A DNA stretch of 49,357 nucleotides from UBA6901 sp035256085. Lineage in GTDB: Bacteria; Pseudomonadota; Gammaproteobacteria; Acidiferrobacterales; UBA6901. Shown in pieces: positions 24,515 through 32,916 of this stretch (the stretch's first letter is position 1; every line of letters begins with the position of its first letter). The DNA is taken from positions 1-49,357 of the forward strand of contig DATEYP010000046.1 of the NCBI GenBank assembly GCA_035256085.1. Direction: 5' to 3'. The notes beneath the pieces were generated by a model. It had not been told where the DNA came from. It ran no database searches and worked only from the letters and a program-made list of their open reading frames with translations. A program made the translations under genes and the position numbers.

Positions 24515-24943
24515 CTATCTCTTGCCGGCCGGCCGGCTAGCGGGTGACTGGGTCACGAGGCCGACGCTCGGCGCGCCGGCGGCCTGCAACAACACCATGG
24601 TCTGCACGACATCATTATACGCCACCTGCCGGTCGCCACGAATCAGCACCGGTGTTTGCGGGCGCACGCGCAGGATCGCCGCCACCTTCGACTGCAGCGC
24701 CATGGCGCCGATCTCACGATCGTCCAGAAACAGCTTGCCCTTGCGGTCCACCGTAACCACCAGGGTTTCGCGATCCGGATCGTCCACCGCCGAGGCGGCG
24801 GCCTGTGGCAGGTCCACCTTGACGCCGGGCGTGAGCAGCGGCGCGGTCACCATGAAAATCACCAGCAGCACCAGCATCACGTCGATGTACGGCACGACGT
24901 TGATCTCGGCCATGGGCTTGCGGCGGTGGCGGACGCTCGGCAT
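24515..24943 (-). CDS. tolR: Tol-Pal membrane protein TolR (ExbD/TolR family)
   Basis: The 142-aa protein has a single N-terminal membrane helix (AEINVVPYIDVMLVLLVIFM) with the essential aspartate in YIDVMLVLL, followed by a periplasmic domain (FLDDREIGAMAL, RPQTPVLIRGDRQVAY). It is the ion-channel partner of TolQ. It starts 1 bp after the tolQ stop. Confidence 0.95.
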   Translation of the reverse strand: MPSVRHRRKPMAEINVVPYIDVMLVLLVIFMVTAPLLTPGVKVDLPQAAASAVDDPDRETLVVTVDRKGKLFLDDREIGAMALQSKVAAILRVRPQTPVLIRGDRQVAYNDVVQTMVLLQAAGAPSVGLVTQSPASRPAGKR

Positions 24944-24944
24944 C

Positions 24945-25643
24945 TCAGGCCTTGCTCAGGAACGCCTGGCGCTGGAGGATGCTGGCGAATTCCTCCATGA
25001 AAATCTCATAGCGGGTGAACAGGCTCTCGGCGTCGTGCGAGTAGCGATTGTAGGCGATGACCGCCGGGATCGCCGCGAACAGACCCATGGCGGTGGCGAT
25101 CAGCGCTTCGGCGATGCCGGGCGCCACGCTCGCGATGGTCGCCTGCTGTACCGAGCTCAACGCGTGGAACGAATTCATGATGCCCCAGACCGTGCCGAAC
25201 AGACCGATATAGGGGCTGATGGAACCGACCGTGGCGAGGAACGACAGGTGGGTTTCGAGATATTCGATCTCGCGCGTCAGCGCCACACGCATGGCGCGCT
25301 GTACACCTTCGAGAATTTCCATCGGCTGGATATTCTTTTGCTTCTCGAGACGCGCAAATTCCTTGTAGCCGCCGACGAACACGCTGTCCATGCCGGACAG
25401 ATTGTCTTCATTCTGTGACAATTCCTTGAACATCTGGTTGATGTTGCCGCCCGACCAGAAGCGGCCTTCGAACCGGGCGGCGGCGCGCTTCGCCGTCTTG
25501 AACGTCGACCACTTGCGGAAAATCATGGTCCAGGAGATGAGCGAGGCGGCGAGCAACAGCAGCATGACCAGTTGCACCACCAGGCTCGCATGGCTGAGGA
25601 TGCTGATCAGCGCCATGCCTTCGTTGCTTGTCGTCAGATTCAC
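24945..25643 (-). CDS. tolQ: Tol-Pal membrane protein TolQ (MotA/TolQ/ExbB channel)
   Basis: The protein has 232 aa from GTG 25643, preceded by AAGGAG five bases upstream. The frame is open further upstream, but that part is not protein-like and overlaps ybgC. It has three membrane helices: HASLVVQLVMLLLLAASLIS, the segment around LATVGSISPYIGLFGTVWGI, and GLFAAIPAVIAYN. TolQ and TolR form the proton channel that energises TolA. Confidence 0.95.
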   Translation of the reverse strand: MNLTTSNEGMALISILSHASLVVQLVMLLLLAASLISWTMIFRKWSTFKTAKRAAARFEGRFWSGGNINQMFKELSQNEDNLSGMDSVFVGGYKEFARLEKQKNIQPMEILEGVQRAMRVALTREIEYLETHLSFLATVGSISPYIGLFGTVWGIMNSFHALSSVQQATIASVAPGIAEALIATAMGLFAAIPAVIAYNRYSHDAESLFTRYEIFMEEFASILQRQAFLSKA

Positions 25644-25662
25644 ATTCGCTCCTTGTTGTTCG

Positions 25663-26100
25663 CTACGCGCGGCGCGCGGGCGCCGGCGCCTCGCCGCAGG
25701 TCGCCAGCACCGTGTCGGCCACGCGCGTCGGGATCGCCACCGGCACAAAACGCTGCGCGTCGATGCAGGCGACGCGCACATCGCCGCTCGCCAGCAGCTC
25801 GTCGCCGCGCCGTACCTCCTGCTTCAGGGTGAGGCTCGCGGCACCGCGCCGGTCGAGCGCCACGGTTACCGCCAGCAATTCGTTGAAGCGCGCCGGCTTG
25901 TGGAACGCCACGCTCACCGCGCTCACCGCGAATATGACTCCATACTCGCGCAGGAGTTCATCCTGCTCGAAACCGAGCGCACGCAGCCACTCGGTGCGCG
26001 CACGCTCCATGAAGTTGAGATAGTTGGAGTGATACACCACGCCACCGCTGTCGGTGTCTTCGTAATACACGCGGACCGGCATGGAGAAAATCGTATTCAT
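25663..26100 (-). CDS. ybgC: YbgC acyl-CoA thioesterase (hotdog fold)
   Basis: The protein has 145 aa from ATG 26100; a start six codons further in (MPVRVYYEDTD) is also possible. The 4-hydroxybenzoyl-CoA-thioesterase signature YYEDTDSGGVVYHSNYLNFM contains the catalytic aspartate. YbgC hydrolyses acyl-CoA or acyl-ACP substrates and is the standard first gene of tol-pal operons. The 5' leader is occupied by MITE-like element C, so expression may start inside or upstream of it. Confidence 0.93.
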   Translation of the reverse strand: MNTIFSMPVRVYYEDTDSGGVVYHSNYLNFMERARTEWLRALGFEQDELLREYGVIFAVSAVSVAFHKPARFNELLAVTVALDRRGAASLTLKQEVRRGDELLASGDVRVACIDAQRFVPVAIPTRVADTVLATCGEAPAPARRA

Positions 26101-26109
26101 ATTATCTGG

Positions 26110-26203
26110 GCCACAGATGAACGCAGATGAACACGGATTAATAAACAGCAAAACAAGTGCGGGTTCCGGTCTTGATCTGCGTTCATCGGCGTGCATCTGT
26201 GGT
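26110..26203 (-). mobile_element. Short MITE-like element C between ruvB and ybgC
   Basis: CCACAGATGAACGCAGATGA at the left and GTTCATCGGCGTGCATCTGTGG at the right are inverted ends of a ~94-bp element. The centre shares GATTAATAAACAGC and TGATCTGCGTTCATC with element D (40378-40455). It ends 7 bp from the ruvB stop codon. Confidence 0.65.
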
Positions 26204-26210
26204 TGAAATA

Positions 26211-27257
26211 TTAACCTTCATCAAACATCCCGCGCTGCGGCTCGGCCGACGGCGGCGGCGTGAGGCCGAGGTGCTGCCAGCTGCGGCGCGTGGCGACGCG
26301 CCCGCGCGGGGTACGCGCCAGGAAGCCCTGCTGGATCAGGAACGGTTCGATCACGTCCTCGATCGTGCCGCGCTCCTCGCCAATGGCGGCGGCCAGCGAA
26401 TCCACGCCCACCGGCCCGCCGTCAAACCGCTCGATGAGCACCGTGAGCAGTCGCCGGTCGAGCGCATCGAATCCTTCCTGGTCGACGCTCAGCATAACCA
26501 GCGCCTGTTCGGCGATCCGGCCGGTGAGCACGCCTGTACCTTTCACCTCGGCGAAGTCGCGCGCGCGCCGCAGCAGGCGGTTGGCGATGCGCGGTGTGCC
26601 GCGCGCGCGCCGCGCGATCGCGCCGATACCCTCCTCTTCGGCCTCGACACTGAGAATGCCGGCCGAGCGCCGTACGATGCGCGTCAGGTCCTCGGCGGTG
26701 TAGAACTCCAGGCGCTGCACAATCCCGAAACGGTCGCGCAGCGGCGAGGTGAGCAAGCCGGCGCGCGTGGTGGCGCCGATCAGCGTGAACGGCGGCAGGT
26801 CAAGCTTGATAGAGCGCGCCGCCGGGCCTTCGCCGATGAGAATGTCGATCTGGTAGTCCTCCAGCGCCGGGTAGAGGATTTCCTCGACCACCGGACTGAG
26901 GCGATGAATCTCGTCGATGAACAGTACATCGTTCGGTTGCAGGTTGGTCAGCAGCGCGGCCAGATCGCCGGCGCGCTCCAGCACCGGGCCGGAGGTCTGG
27001 CGCAGGGTCGCGCCCATTTCGTTGGCGATGATATGCGCGAGCGTGGTCTTGCCGAGGCCGGGCGGGCCGAACAGCAGCACATGGTCGAGCGCCTCGCTGC
27101 GCTGGCGCGCCGCGGAAATGAAAATCTCCATCTGCTCGCGCACCGGCTTCTGCCCGACATAGTCGACCAGACGCGCCGGACGCAGGCGCTGCTCGACGCT
27201 GGCCTCATCGGGCGCAGCGGCCGGCTTGCCGGATACCAAGCGGTCGGTTTCAATCAT
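26211..27257 (-). CDS. ruvB: Holliday junction helicase motor RuvB
   Basis: The 348-aa protein is a canonical RuvB: Walker A LLFGPPGLGKTTLAHIIANE, Walker B DVLFIDEIHRL, TLIGATTRAG, arginine-finger region SPLRDRFGI, and the C-terminal winged helix (QGFLARTPRGRVATRRSW). RuvB hexamers drive branch migration with RuvA before RuvC cuts. The ruvA-ruvB gap holds three palindromic repeats. Confidence 0.97.
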   Translation of the reverse strand: MIETDRLVSGKPAAAPDEASVEQRLRPARLVDYVGQKPVREQMEIFISAARQRSEALDHVLLFGPPGLGKTTLAHIIANEMGATLRQTSGPVLERAGDLAALLTNLQPNDVLFIDEIHRLSPVVEEILYPALEDYQIDILIGEGPAARSIKLDLPPFTLIGATTRAGLLTSPLRDRFGIVQRLEFYTAEDLTRIVRRSAGILSVEAEEEGIGAIARRARGTPRIANRLLRRARDFAEVKGTGVLTGRIAEQALVMLSVDQEGFDALDRRLLTVLIERFDGGPVGVDSLAAAIGEERGTIEDVIEPFLIQQGFLARTPRGRVATRRSWQHLGLTPPPSAEPQRGMFDEG

Positions 27258-27277
27258 AAGAGAGACGTTGTCCTAAT

Positions 27278-27414
27278 CCCCTCTCCCGCGCCAGCGGGAG
27301 AGGCCTGGGAGAGGGCTTCCTCATTTGTCCTGCTCCCCCTCTCCCGCACCAGCGGGAGAGGGATGGGGGGAAGGGTTCCTTTTTCCCGCGACAGCGGGAG
27401 AGACCTGGGAGAGG
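27278..27414. repeat. Three CCCTCTCCCGC-type repeats in tandem between ruvA and ruvB
   Basis: Copies lie at about 27278-27315, 27335-27375 and 27379-27414. Each has CTCCCGC...GCGGGAGA arms around a short loop, followed by CCTGGGAGAGGG or GATGGGGGGAAGGG. The three successive hairpins sit inside the ruvCAB operon and could modulate RNA stability or read-through. Confidence 0.85.
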
Positions 27415-27420
27415 GTAACA

Positions 27421-28020
27421 CTACTTTATCCCCGCCAGCCCTTTCAACGCCGCGCGGATAATGTCCTCGCTCCGCAGGCCGGTACTCGGCACACCGCTCA
27501 CCGCCCGGCTCGCCTCGACCGGCTTGTAGCCTAACGCAATCAGGGCACTAATCGCTTCCTGCACCGGATCAGCCGGTACACTCAGCGGACGGGCGGCACC
27601 CGCGGCGGGTGCGCCGGCCAGATCCACCTTGTCGCGCAGTTCGATTACCAGGCGCTCGGCGGTTTTGCGGCCGATGCCCGGCACCTTGATGAGGCGCGCG
27701 ATGTCCTCGTGCGCCAGGCAGGTGATCAGCTCCTGCTCGGAAAGCCCGGAGAGCACGGCCAGCGCCACACGCGGTCCGACACCGTTCACCTTGAGCAGGT
27801 TGCGAAACAACTGGCGCTGCGATTCGCGCGAGAAGCCATATAACAGGTGCGCGTCCTCGCGCACCACCAGGTGTGTATAGAGCGTGACCCGGTCGCCGGT
27901 CGCCGGCAAGTCGTAAAAAGTCGACATGGGGGCATCCAGCTCGTAGCCCACGCCGTTCACGTCCAGCAGCAGCGACGGCGGCTCCTTGCGCGCGAGCACC
28001 CCGGTAAGGCGGCCGATCAT
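27421..28020 (-). CDS. ruvA: Holliday junction-binding protein RuvA
   Basis: The 199-aa protein has an N-terminal OB fold (MIGRLTGVLARKEPPSLLLD), helix-hairpin-helix motifs (NGVGPRVALAVLSGL, VPGIGRKTAERLVIELRDK) and a C-terminal domain III (ALIALGYKPVEASRAV) that contacts RuvB. It overlaps the ruvC stop by ATGA. Confidence 0.97.
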   Translation of the reverse strand: MIGRLTGVLARKEPPSLLLDVNGVGYELDAPMSTFYDLPATGDRVTLYTHLVVREDAHLLYGFSRESQRQLFRNLLKVNGVGPRVALAVLSGLSEQELITCLAHEDIARLIKVPGIGRKTAERLVIELRDKVDLAGAPAAGAARPLSVPADPVQEAISALIALGYKPVEASRAVSGVPSTGLRSEDIIRAALKGLAGIK

Positions 28021-28550
28021 GACGCGACCCGTAGCGCGCGGCGGCTGCGCCAGCGCGGGCTGAGTGTGCGCCGCGAACGCACACTCTGCGCATGGTGAGC
28101 ATGGCAGATGGCACAGGCCAGCGCATCAGCGGCATCGGCCTGCGGATTGCCGGACAGCGCGAGCAGTGCCTTGACCATGTGCTTTACCTGTTCCTTTCGC
28201 GCATGACCCTTGCCGACCAGCGCCTGCTTGATCTGGAGTGCGGTGTACTCGCTCACCGGCAGATCGCGGTTCACGCCCGCGAGCATGGCGGCGGCGCGCG
28301 CCTGGCCGAGCTTGAGGGCCGAATCGGCATTGCGCGCCATGAACACCTTCTCGACCGCCATGACCTCCGGACGGTATTCGGCGATCACTTCCGCGACACC
28401 ATCGTAAATGACCTTGAGACGCTCGGCGAGCACAATGGCCGGCACGCGCACCACGCCGCTCGCCACATAACTGATCTTGCCGGAGGACAGGACATGCACC
28501 ACACCGAAGCCGGTCAGGCGCGAACCGGGGTCAATTCCTAAAATTCGCAT
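28017..28550 (-). CDS. ruvC: Crossover junction endodeoxyribonuclease RuvC
   Basis: The protein has 177 aa from ATG 28550; the frame extends upstream only through repeat DNA. Acidic active-site residues lie in MRILGIDPGSRLTGFG (D7), AVEKVFM (E) and ADAADALACAICHAHH (two D). RuvC resolves Holliday junctions. It is the first gene of ruvCAB. Confidence 0.96.
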   Translation of the reverse strand: MRILGIDPGSRLTGFGVVHVLSSGKISYVASGVVRVPAIVLAERLKVIYDGVAEVIAEYRPEVMAVEKVFMARNADSALKLGQARAAAMLAGVNRDLPVSEYTALQIKQALVGKGHARKEQVKHMVKALLALSGNPQADAADALACAICHAHHAQSVRSRRTLSPRWRSRRALRVAS

Positions 28551-29007
28551 CAGCGAACATACTCCCCCTCGCCCGCGCCAGCGGGAGAGGGATGGCCGGA
28601 AAACTGCTCCTGCGTTTCCGGCACTTCCGCCATCCATGGCGGTCGGGGTGAGGGCAACCTTCTATTTTTGCGCATCAGCGAACCAACTCCCCCAAGGTAA
28701 AGAAGTGCGCGCCACGCGCGCCTCGGCTCGCCTCCCTCTCCCTAGTGAATGGGGCCTCATTCACTAGGGAATGAGGGTGAGGGCGGAGAGGGATGGAAAA
28801 GTGCATTTGGCGCGCGTCATTTTCACCTGGGGTTCGGGTGAGGGGCGTAGAGCCCATGATGTCATATTCCCTCATCCTCGACCGCCTGTTCCCGACGCGG
28901 TCTACCGCCTCCATCCCTGGAGGCGTCGCCTTCTCGACTCGGGTTCCGAACTTCGTTCTACCTCCTCCATCCCTGGAGTCGTCCCGGAGGGAGAAGGGAT
29001 TCCATTA
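28551..29007. other. Repeat-filled gap between ruvC and yebC
   Basis: No gene is seen here. It contains a CCCGCGCCAGCGGGAGAGGG hairpin (28562-28598) and a long hairpin CCCTAGTGAAT/ATTCACTAGGG (28741-28770) inside a CCCTC...GAGAGGG frame. A ~54-bp repeat of a second family is at 28877-28930, with a degenerate copy at about 28950-28985. The gap looks built up by successive repeat insertions. Confidence 0.75.
28877..28930. repeat. CGACGCGGTCTACCGCCTCC repeat (copy 1)
   Basis: Nearly identical, in reverse orientation, to 49042-49096. Shared blocks are CCTCGACCGC, TTCCCGACGCGGTCTACCGC and CTCCATCCCTGGAGGCGT. It contains the palindrome CTCCATCCCTGGAG. Non-coding. Confidence 0.8.
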
Positions 29008-29757
29008 TCAACCGGCATGTTGTTGCATGAGCTCGTCAGGGAAATGGGCATTGCTGTAAACCTGTTGCACATCATCCAACTCTTCCAGCACCTCAATCAG
29101 CTTCCACACCTTCTCGGCGTCCTCGCCGGCCAGCAGCACGTCGATCGCGGCGCGTTGCATGATCTCGGCATGCTCGGGTTTGAGGCCGGCCCGGGTCATG
29201 GTGTCGACCACCGCGGCAAAGCCCTCGGGCGTGGTCAGCACCTCGATGCTGCCATCGCCTCCGGTCACCACGTCTTCGGCGCCGGTCTCGATTGCCGCCG
29301 CCATCAGCTTGTCTTCATTCGTGCCCGGAGCATAATTCAGTACGCCGAGGCGCTTGAACAGGTATGCGACCGAACCGTCCGTGCCGAGATGACCACCGTG
29401 CTTGGTGAATGCGTGGCGCACATCGCCGACCGTGCGCGTGTGGTTGTCGGTCTGGCAGTCGACCATCACCGCCACGCCGCCCGGACCGTAACCTTCGAAT
29501 CGAACCTCTTCATAGTGCGCGCCTTCGATTTCACCGGTGCCGCGCTGGATGGCGCGCTCGATGGTTTCGCGCGTCATGTTGACAGCGAGCGCCTTGTCGA
29601 TCGCGGCGCGCAAACGCGGATTGTGCGCCGGGTCGCCGCCGCCGGTGCGCGCGGCGACCGTGATTTCACGAATGCTCTTGGTGAACAGCTTGCCGCGGCG
29701 CGCGTCCTGCACACCTTTGCGGGCACGGATGTTGGCCCATTTGCTGTGACCGGCCAT
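29008..29757 (-). CDS. yebC: YebC/PmpR-family protein (TACO1 type)
   Basis: The protein has 249 aa from ATG 29757. It begins MAGHSKWANIRARKG, the near-universal family start, then FTKSIREITVAARTGGGDP, and has the acidic second and third domains (GYGPGGVAVMVDCQTDNHTR). Members were first described as transcription regulators; recent work places the family on the ribosome, helping translation of difficult stretches. It occupies its classical position before ruvC. Confidence 0.95.
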   Translation of the reverse strand: MAGHSKWANIRARKGVQDARRGKLFTKSIREITVAARTGGGDPAHNPRLRAAIDKALAVNMTRETIERAIQRGTGEIEGAHYEEVRFEGYGPGGVAVMVDCQTDNHTRTVGDVRHAFTKHGGHLGTDGSVAYLFKRLGVLNYAPGTNEDKLMAAAIETGAEDVVTGGDGSIEVLTTPEGFAAVVDTMTRAGLKPEHAEIMQRAAIDVLLAGEDAEKVWKLIEVLEELDDVQQVYSNAHFPDELMQQHAG

Positions 29758-29874
29758 GCGGAACCTCGTGCGGAACGGCGGCCTGCCAAGGCAGGCATTT
29801 GCGTGCCAGTGTAGCAAAGACCACGGCGCCAAACACGGCGCCTGGGACGGGCAGCGCGGCGCACAATAACCGGG

Positions 29875-30513
29875 CTAACGTGCCAACTCGAATGTGCCCG
29901 CACGCAGGAACCGGGCCACTTGCCGGGCCACGACCGGAGCGAGCAACATTGCAAAGTGTGCCACCGGCAGCACCAGCCGGGCGTGCGCAGCGGGGATAGT
30001 GGTCTCCTCCACCGCCACACTCCCGTCGTTCGGCACCGCCAGGCGTGCGACCAGACGGCCCAGACCGACCGAACGGCTGCCGGCAATCACGCCGGTTTCA
30101 CGCGCCGGCCAGCTCCAGTGCTGCGGTGTGCCGGCGATCAGTTCGGCCACCGCGCGCCCGAGCAGCGCACGCCCGGGGCGGGCACGTGCCAGCATCTGCG
30201 CGGCGCGGTTACCGGTCTGCGGCGAGCCGAGCAGCACGATGCGCCCGGGACGCTGCTGCGGATGAAAATGAAACAGGGCGCGTATCACCAGACCGCCCAG
30301 GCTGTAACCGACCAAATGCACGGTCGCACCCGGCACCCGTGCCAGAAAATCGTGCAAGCACGCGGCACTGGTGCGCAGGTCCTGACGCACACTGGGATAG
30401 GAGAAGGTAAAGGTCTGAAAGCCGGCACGCCGCAGGCGCCGCGCCAGCAACCACAGCGCCAGGTCAGTCAGCCACAGACCGTTCACCAGCACCAAGCTTT
30501 CCCGGCCGTCCAT
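29875..30513 (-). CDS. Alpha/beta-hydrolase, lipase-like
   Basis: The protein has 212 aa from ATG 30513, 13 bp after the nudB stop. An oxyanion segment (LVLVNGLWL) and the nucleophile elbow VHLVGYSLGGLVIRAL (GYSLGG, catalytic serine) are clear; the acid is likely in VPNDGSVAVEET and the histidine in LPVAHFAML. This resembles small PGAP1/lipase-class-2-like esterases. Substrate unknown. The downstream 117 bp to yebC hold two small GC-rich palindromes (29781-29796 and about 29830-29850). Confidence 0.75.
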   Translation of the reverse strand: MDGRESLVLVNGLWLTDLALWLLARRLRRAGFQTFTFSYPSVRQDLRTSAACLHDFLARVPGATVHLVGYSLGGLVIRALFHFHPQQRPGRIVLLGSPQTGNRAAQMLARARPGRALLGRAVAELIAGTPQHWSWPARETGVIAGSRSVGLGRLVARLAVPNDGSVAVEETTIPAAHARLVLPVAHFAMLLAPVVARQVARFLRAGTFELAR

Positions 30514-30526
30514 CGTGGCACCGGAA

Positions 30527-31000
30527 TCAGGCAGGCAACGGTGCCGAGTGCGCGACACGCTCTTTCATGAGCAGCAACAGGGCATCGCGGTTGGTCCAGG
30601 AAAACACGCGCTCGACCGCCTCGGGAAACGGCACCCAGGCATATTCGGAATGCTCGTCCGGACTCAACGTGACCGCTGGCTCGTCCGCCAATTCAAGAGA
30701 GAAAAAGTGTTCGGTGTTCTCGGTAACGCCGGGCGCGTACCTGTGGCGCCACTGCGGATAGATCACGTAACGGTTCTGAACCTTCCGGTCGGTGAAGGCG
30801 GCGGGCGCCGCCGCAATGCCGGTTTCTTCACGCAGCTCGCGCGCCGCCGTTTCGGCCGGCTGCTCGTCGCCCCACTCCATGCTGCCGGTGACCGATTGCC
30901 AGAAGTCCGGGTGGTCGGCGCGCCGCAACAACAGCACCTTGCCAGAACGGGTGTAGACCACGACCAGCACGGACTCGGGGCGTTTAAAAGTTTGTGACAT
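30527..31000 (-). CDS. nudB: Dihydroneopterin triphosphate pyrophosphatase NudB (Nudix)
   Basis: The protein has 157 aa from ATG 31000. The Nudix box is GSMEWGDEQPAETAARELRE plus ETGI. The N-terminus (FKRPESVLVVVYT, VLLLRRADHPDFWQSVTGS) and the aspS-nudB-yebC-ruvCAB gene order match NudB, which removes pyrophosphate from dihydroneopterin triphosphate in folate synthesis. Here nudB is separated from aspS by a 3-kb accessory insertion. Confidence 0.88.
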   Translation of the reverse strand: MSQTFKRPESVLVVVYTRSGKVLLLRRADHPDFWQSVTGSMEWGDEQPAETAARELREETGIAAAPAAFTDRKVQNRYVIYPQWRHRYAPGVTENTEHFFSLELADEPAVTLSPDEHSEYAWVPFPEAVERVFSWTNRDALLLLMKERVAHSAPLPA

Positions 31001-31140
31001 ACGTGCATCATACAAGGAGCGCGTCACGACAGCATCTGTCCGGCCATTTTCGCCGGCAACCGACGATCCCTCGGCACAATGCAGGTCAGGCGGATAAAAT
31101 TCTGGTACTTTTGTCAGCCGAAAACAGCGGGGAATCAACC

Positions 31141-31575
31141 GTGCCGACCATTCATATCGCCGAATCACCCGCAGAGATCGCAGACTGTTTCCCGATCATG
31201 GCCCAACTGCGGCCGCATCTGGAACGCGGGGAATTTATGACACGCGTGCAGCGGCAAGTGGCGGACAGCTACCGCCTGGCATATCTGAGCACAGACAGCT
31301 CAGTGAAAGCGGTCGCCGGGTATCGCATTATGGAAAACCTCGCCTGGGGACGGTTTCTGTACGTGGACGATCTGGTCACCGACCAAGCCGCGCGCTCGAA
31401 GGGTTATGGCAAGGCCCTGCTCGCCTGGCTGGCGGGGCACGCGTGCCAGAACGGCTGCGCCCAGTTGCACCTGGATTCGGGCGCGCAGCGCAAGGACGCG
31501 CATCGTTTCTATTTGCGCGAAGGCATGGAGAACGCCGGGTTTCATTTCAGCATGAAACTGGATGACGACAACTAA
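31141..31575 (+). CDS. GNAT-family N-acetyltransferase
   Basis: The protein has 144 aa from GTG 31141, with GGGGAA about 6 bases upstream. The acetyl-CoA-binding motif A is LYVDDLVTDQAARSKGYGKALL (V-x4-R-x-x-G-x-G/A type) and the end is FYLREGMENAGFHFSMKL. The acceptor is unknown. It lies on the plus strand, opposite to its neighbours, and forms a pair with the PhzF-like gene 20 bp downstream. Confidence 0.85.
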   Translation: MPTIHIAESPAEIADCFPIMAQLRPHLERGEFMTRVQRQVADSYRLAYLSTDSSVKAVAGYRIMENLAWGRFLYVDDLVTDQAARSKGYGKALLAWLAGHACQNGCAQLHLDSGAQRKDAHRFYLREGMENAGFHFSMKLDDDN

Positions 31576-31595
31576 TCAAAAGCGGCAAGCGAACC

Positions 31596-32387
31596 ATGGA
31601 GAGAAAACTGCGCCAATTTCAGATCGACGCCTTCGCCACCCGCGTCTTCGAGGGCAACCCAGCGGCGGTCGTGCCGCTCGATCGCTGGCTGGCGGATGCC
31701 ACGATGCAGGCGATCGCCGTCGAGAACAACCTCTCGGAAACCGCGTTCTTCGTGCCCGAGGGCGGGGCCTATCGCCTGCGCTGGTTCAGCCCCGGCGGCG
31801 AGATCGACCTGTGCGGCCACGCCACGCTCGCCAGCGCCTGGGTGCTGTTCGAACTGCTCGGTCACGCCGGACGCGCCATCGCCTTCGACACACGCAGTGG
31901 GCGGCTGGTCGTCGAGCGCGACGGTAAGCGGCTGGCCATGGATTTCCCCGCGCTTCCCGCCCAGCCCTGCCCCGCGCCGGCGGCGCTGCTCGCCGGGCTC
32001 AAGCGACAGCCCGTCGAATTGCTCGCTGCCGACGACTACTTCGCGGTGTTTGAGAACGAAGAGGACATTCGCACACTCGCGCCCAACCTCGCCGAGTTGT
32101 CCAAGCTGGATCGGCGCGGTGTGTGCATCACCGCCCCCGGCCGGTCGGTGGATTTCGTGAGCCGCTTCTTCGGCCCCAAGTGGGGTATCCCCGAAGACCC
32201 GGTGACCGGCTCGGCACACTGCACGCTCACAACCTACTGGGCCACGCGCCTCGGCAAATCACGCTTCATCGCGCGCCAACTCTCGCGCCGCGGCGGCGAA
32301 CTCCACTGCGAACTGCGCGGCGATCGGGTCAGGATAGCTGGGTACGCGGTGAAGTTTCTGGAAGGGGAGATTGTGGTTCCGGACTGA
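31596..32387 (+). CDS. PhzF-family isomerase
   Basis: The 263-aa protein has the family start (QFQIDAFATRVFEGNPAAVV), the catalytic glutamate in VENNLSETAFFV, the signature RWFSPGGEIDLCGHATLASA and the second-half signature PVTGSAHCTLTTYWA. PhzF acts in phenazine synthesis, but most relatives such as YddE have unknown substrates and no phenazine genes are nearby. A short perfect palindrome GACCAA-A-TTGGTC overlaps the end of the gene. Confidence 0.92.
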   Translation: MERKLRQFQIDAFATRVFEGNPAAVVPLDRWLADATMQAIAVENNLSETAFFVPEGGAYRLRWFSPGGEIDLCGHATLASAWVLFELLGHAGRAIAFDTRSGRLVVERDGKRLAMDFPALPAQPCPAPAALLAGLKRQPVELLAADDYFAVFENEEDIRTLAPNLAELSKLDRRGVCITAPGRSVDFVSRFFGPKWGIPEDPVTGSAHCTLTTYWATRLGKSRFIARQLSRRGGELHCELRGDRVRIAGYAVKFLEGEIVVPD

Positions 32388-32430
32388 CCAAATTGGTCGC
32401 AGACGTTCACTCGAAAACTGATTTAAACCC

Positions 32431-32916
32431 TCACGGGACATGTACTTCCGCTTTATCGGCCAACGCAACAGCAATCATTTGAACAGCGCTCTCATCTTCT
32501 GGCCAACCGACGATATTGGCGTGGAGAAGATGCATTGAGGTTTCCGGCACCACGGTGAGGCTTACATAGCCTTTCTCGACTCCGACTGTCTCCACCACTT
32601 GGACTTTGATATCAGCCCGCGCCTTGATTGTCCTGTTCCGTAACCTTGCTACGTGGTCGTTACCTAATTCCCATACTTCAGCGTCACTTAGATGCGACAC
32701 CCTGAACACTGAAGTCTCGCCATTGCGTGGCAAAAACACCTGAAACTTCGCGGTAGGTTTTGGTTGGGAACGCCTTATGTGGTCCCGGTCGAAAACGTAT
32801 CGCGTTACGCTTTCGTCCTTCGTAACAGCAGGACCGCCGGCGATCTTACGGGTAGACGCGCCGAATATGCTGAAGAATAACTTTAGGAATCGATTCACTA
32901 AATTTTTGCGTGCCAT
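32431..32916 (-). CDS. Unrecognised protein, third gene of a TIGR04255 cassette
   Basis: The protein has 161 aa from ATG 32916, and 172 aa if the upstream ATG at 32949 is used. Either start overlaps the end of the previous gene by 70-100 bp in another frame. The N-terminus is basic and hydrophobic (NLVNRFLKLFFSIFG), perhaps membrane-associated. The rest is mixed alpha/beta (RYVFDRDHIRRS, KVQVVETVGVEKGYVSLTVV) and ends in a ligand-domain-like IVGWPEDESAVQMIAVALAD. I recognise no family. GC content looks lower than in aspS and phzF, which suggests acquisition as part of the cassette. Confidence 0.7.
   Translation of the reverse strand: MARKNLVNRFLKLFFSIFGASTRKIAGGPAVTKDESVTRYVFDRDHIRRSQPKPTAKFQVFLPRNGETSVFRVSHLSDAEVWELGNDHVARLRNRTIKARADIKVQVVETVGVEKGYVSLTVVPETSMHLLHANIVGWPEDESAVQMIAVALADKAEVHVP

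Noticed and set aside
27278..27414. CRISPR-like array
   Set aside because: Three hairpin repeats have unequal spacing, no unique spacers of fixed length and no cas genes nearby.
31596..32387. Phenazine biosynthesis
   Set aside because: The PhzF-family gene has no other phz genes around it; most family members have unrelated roles.
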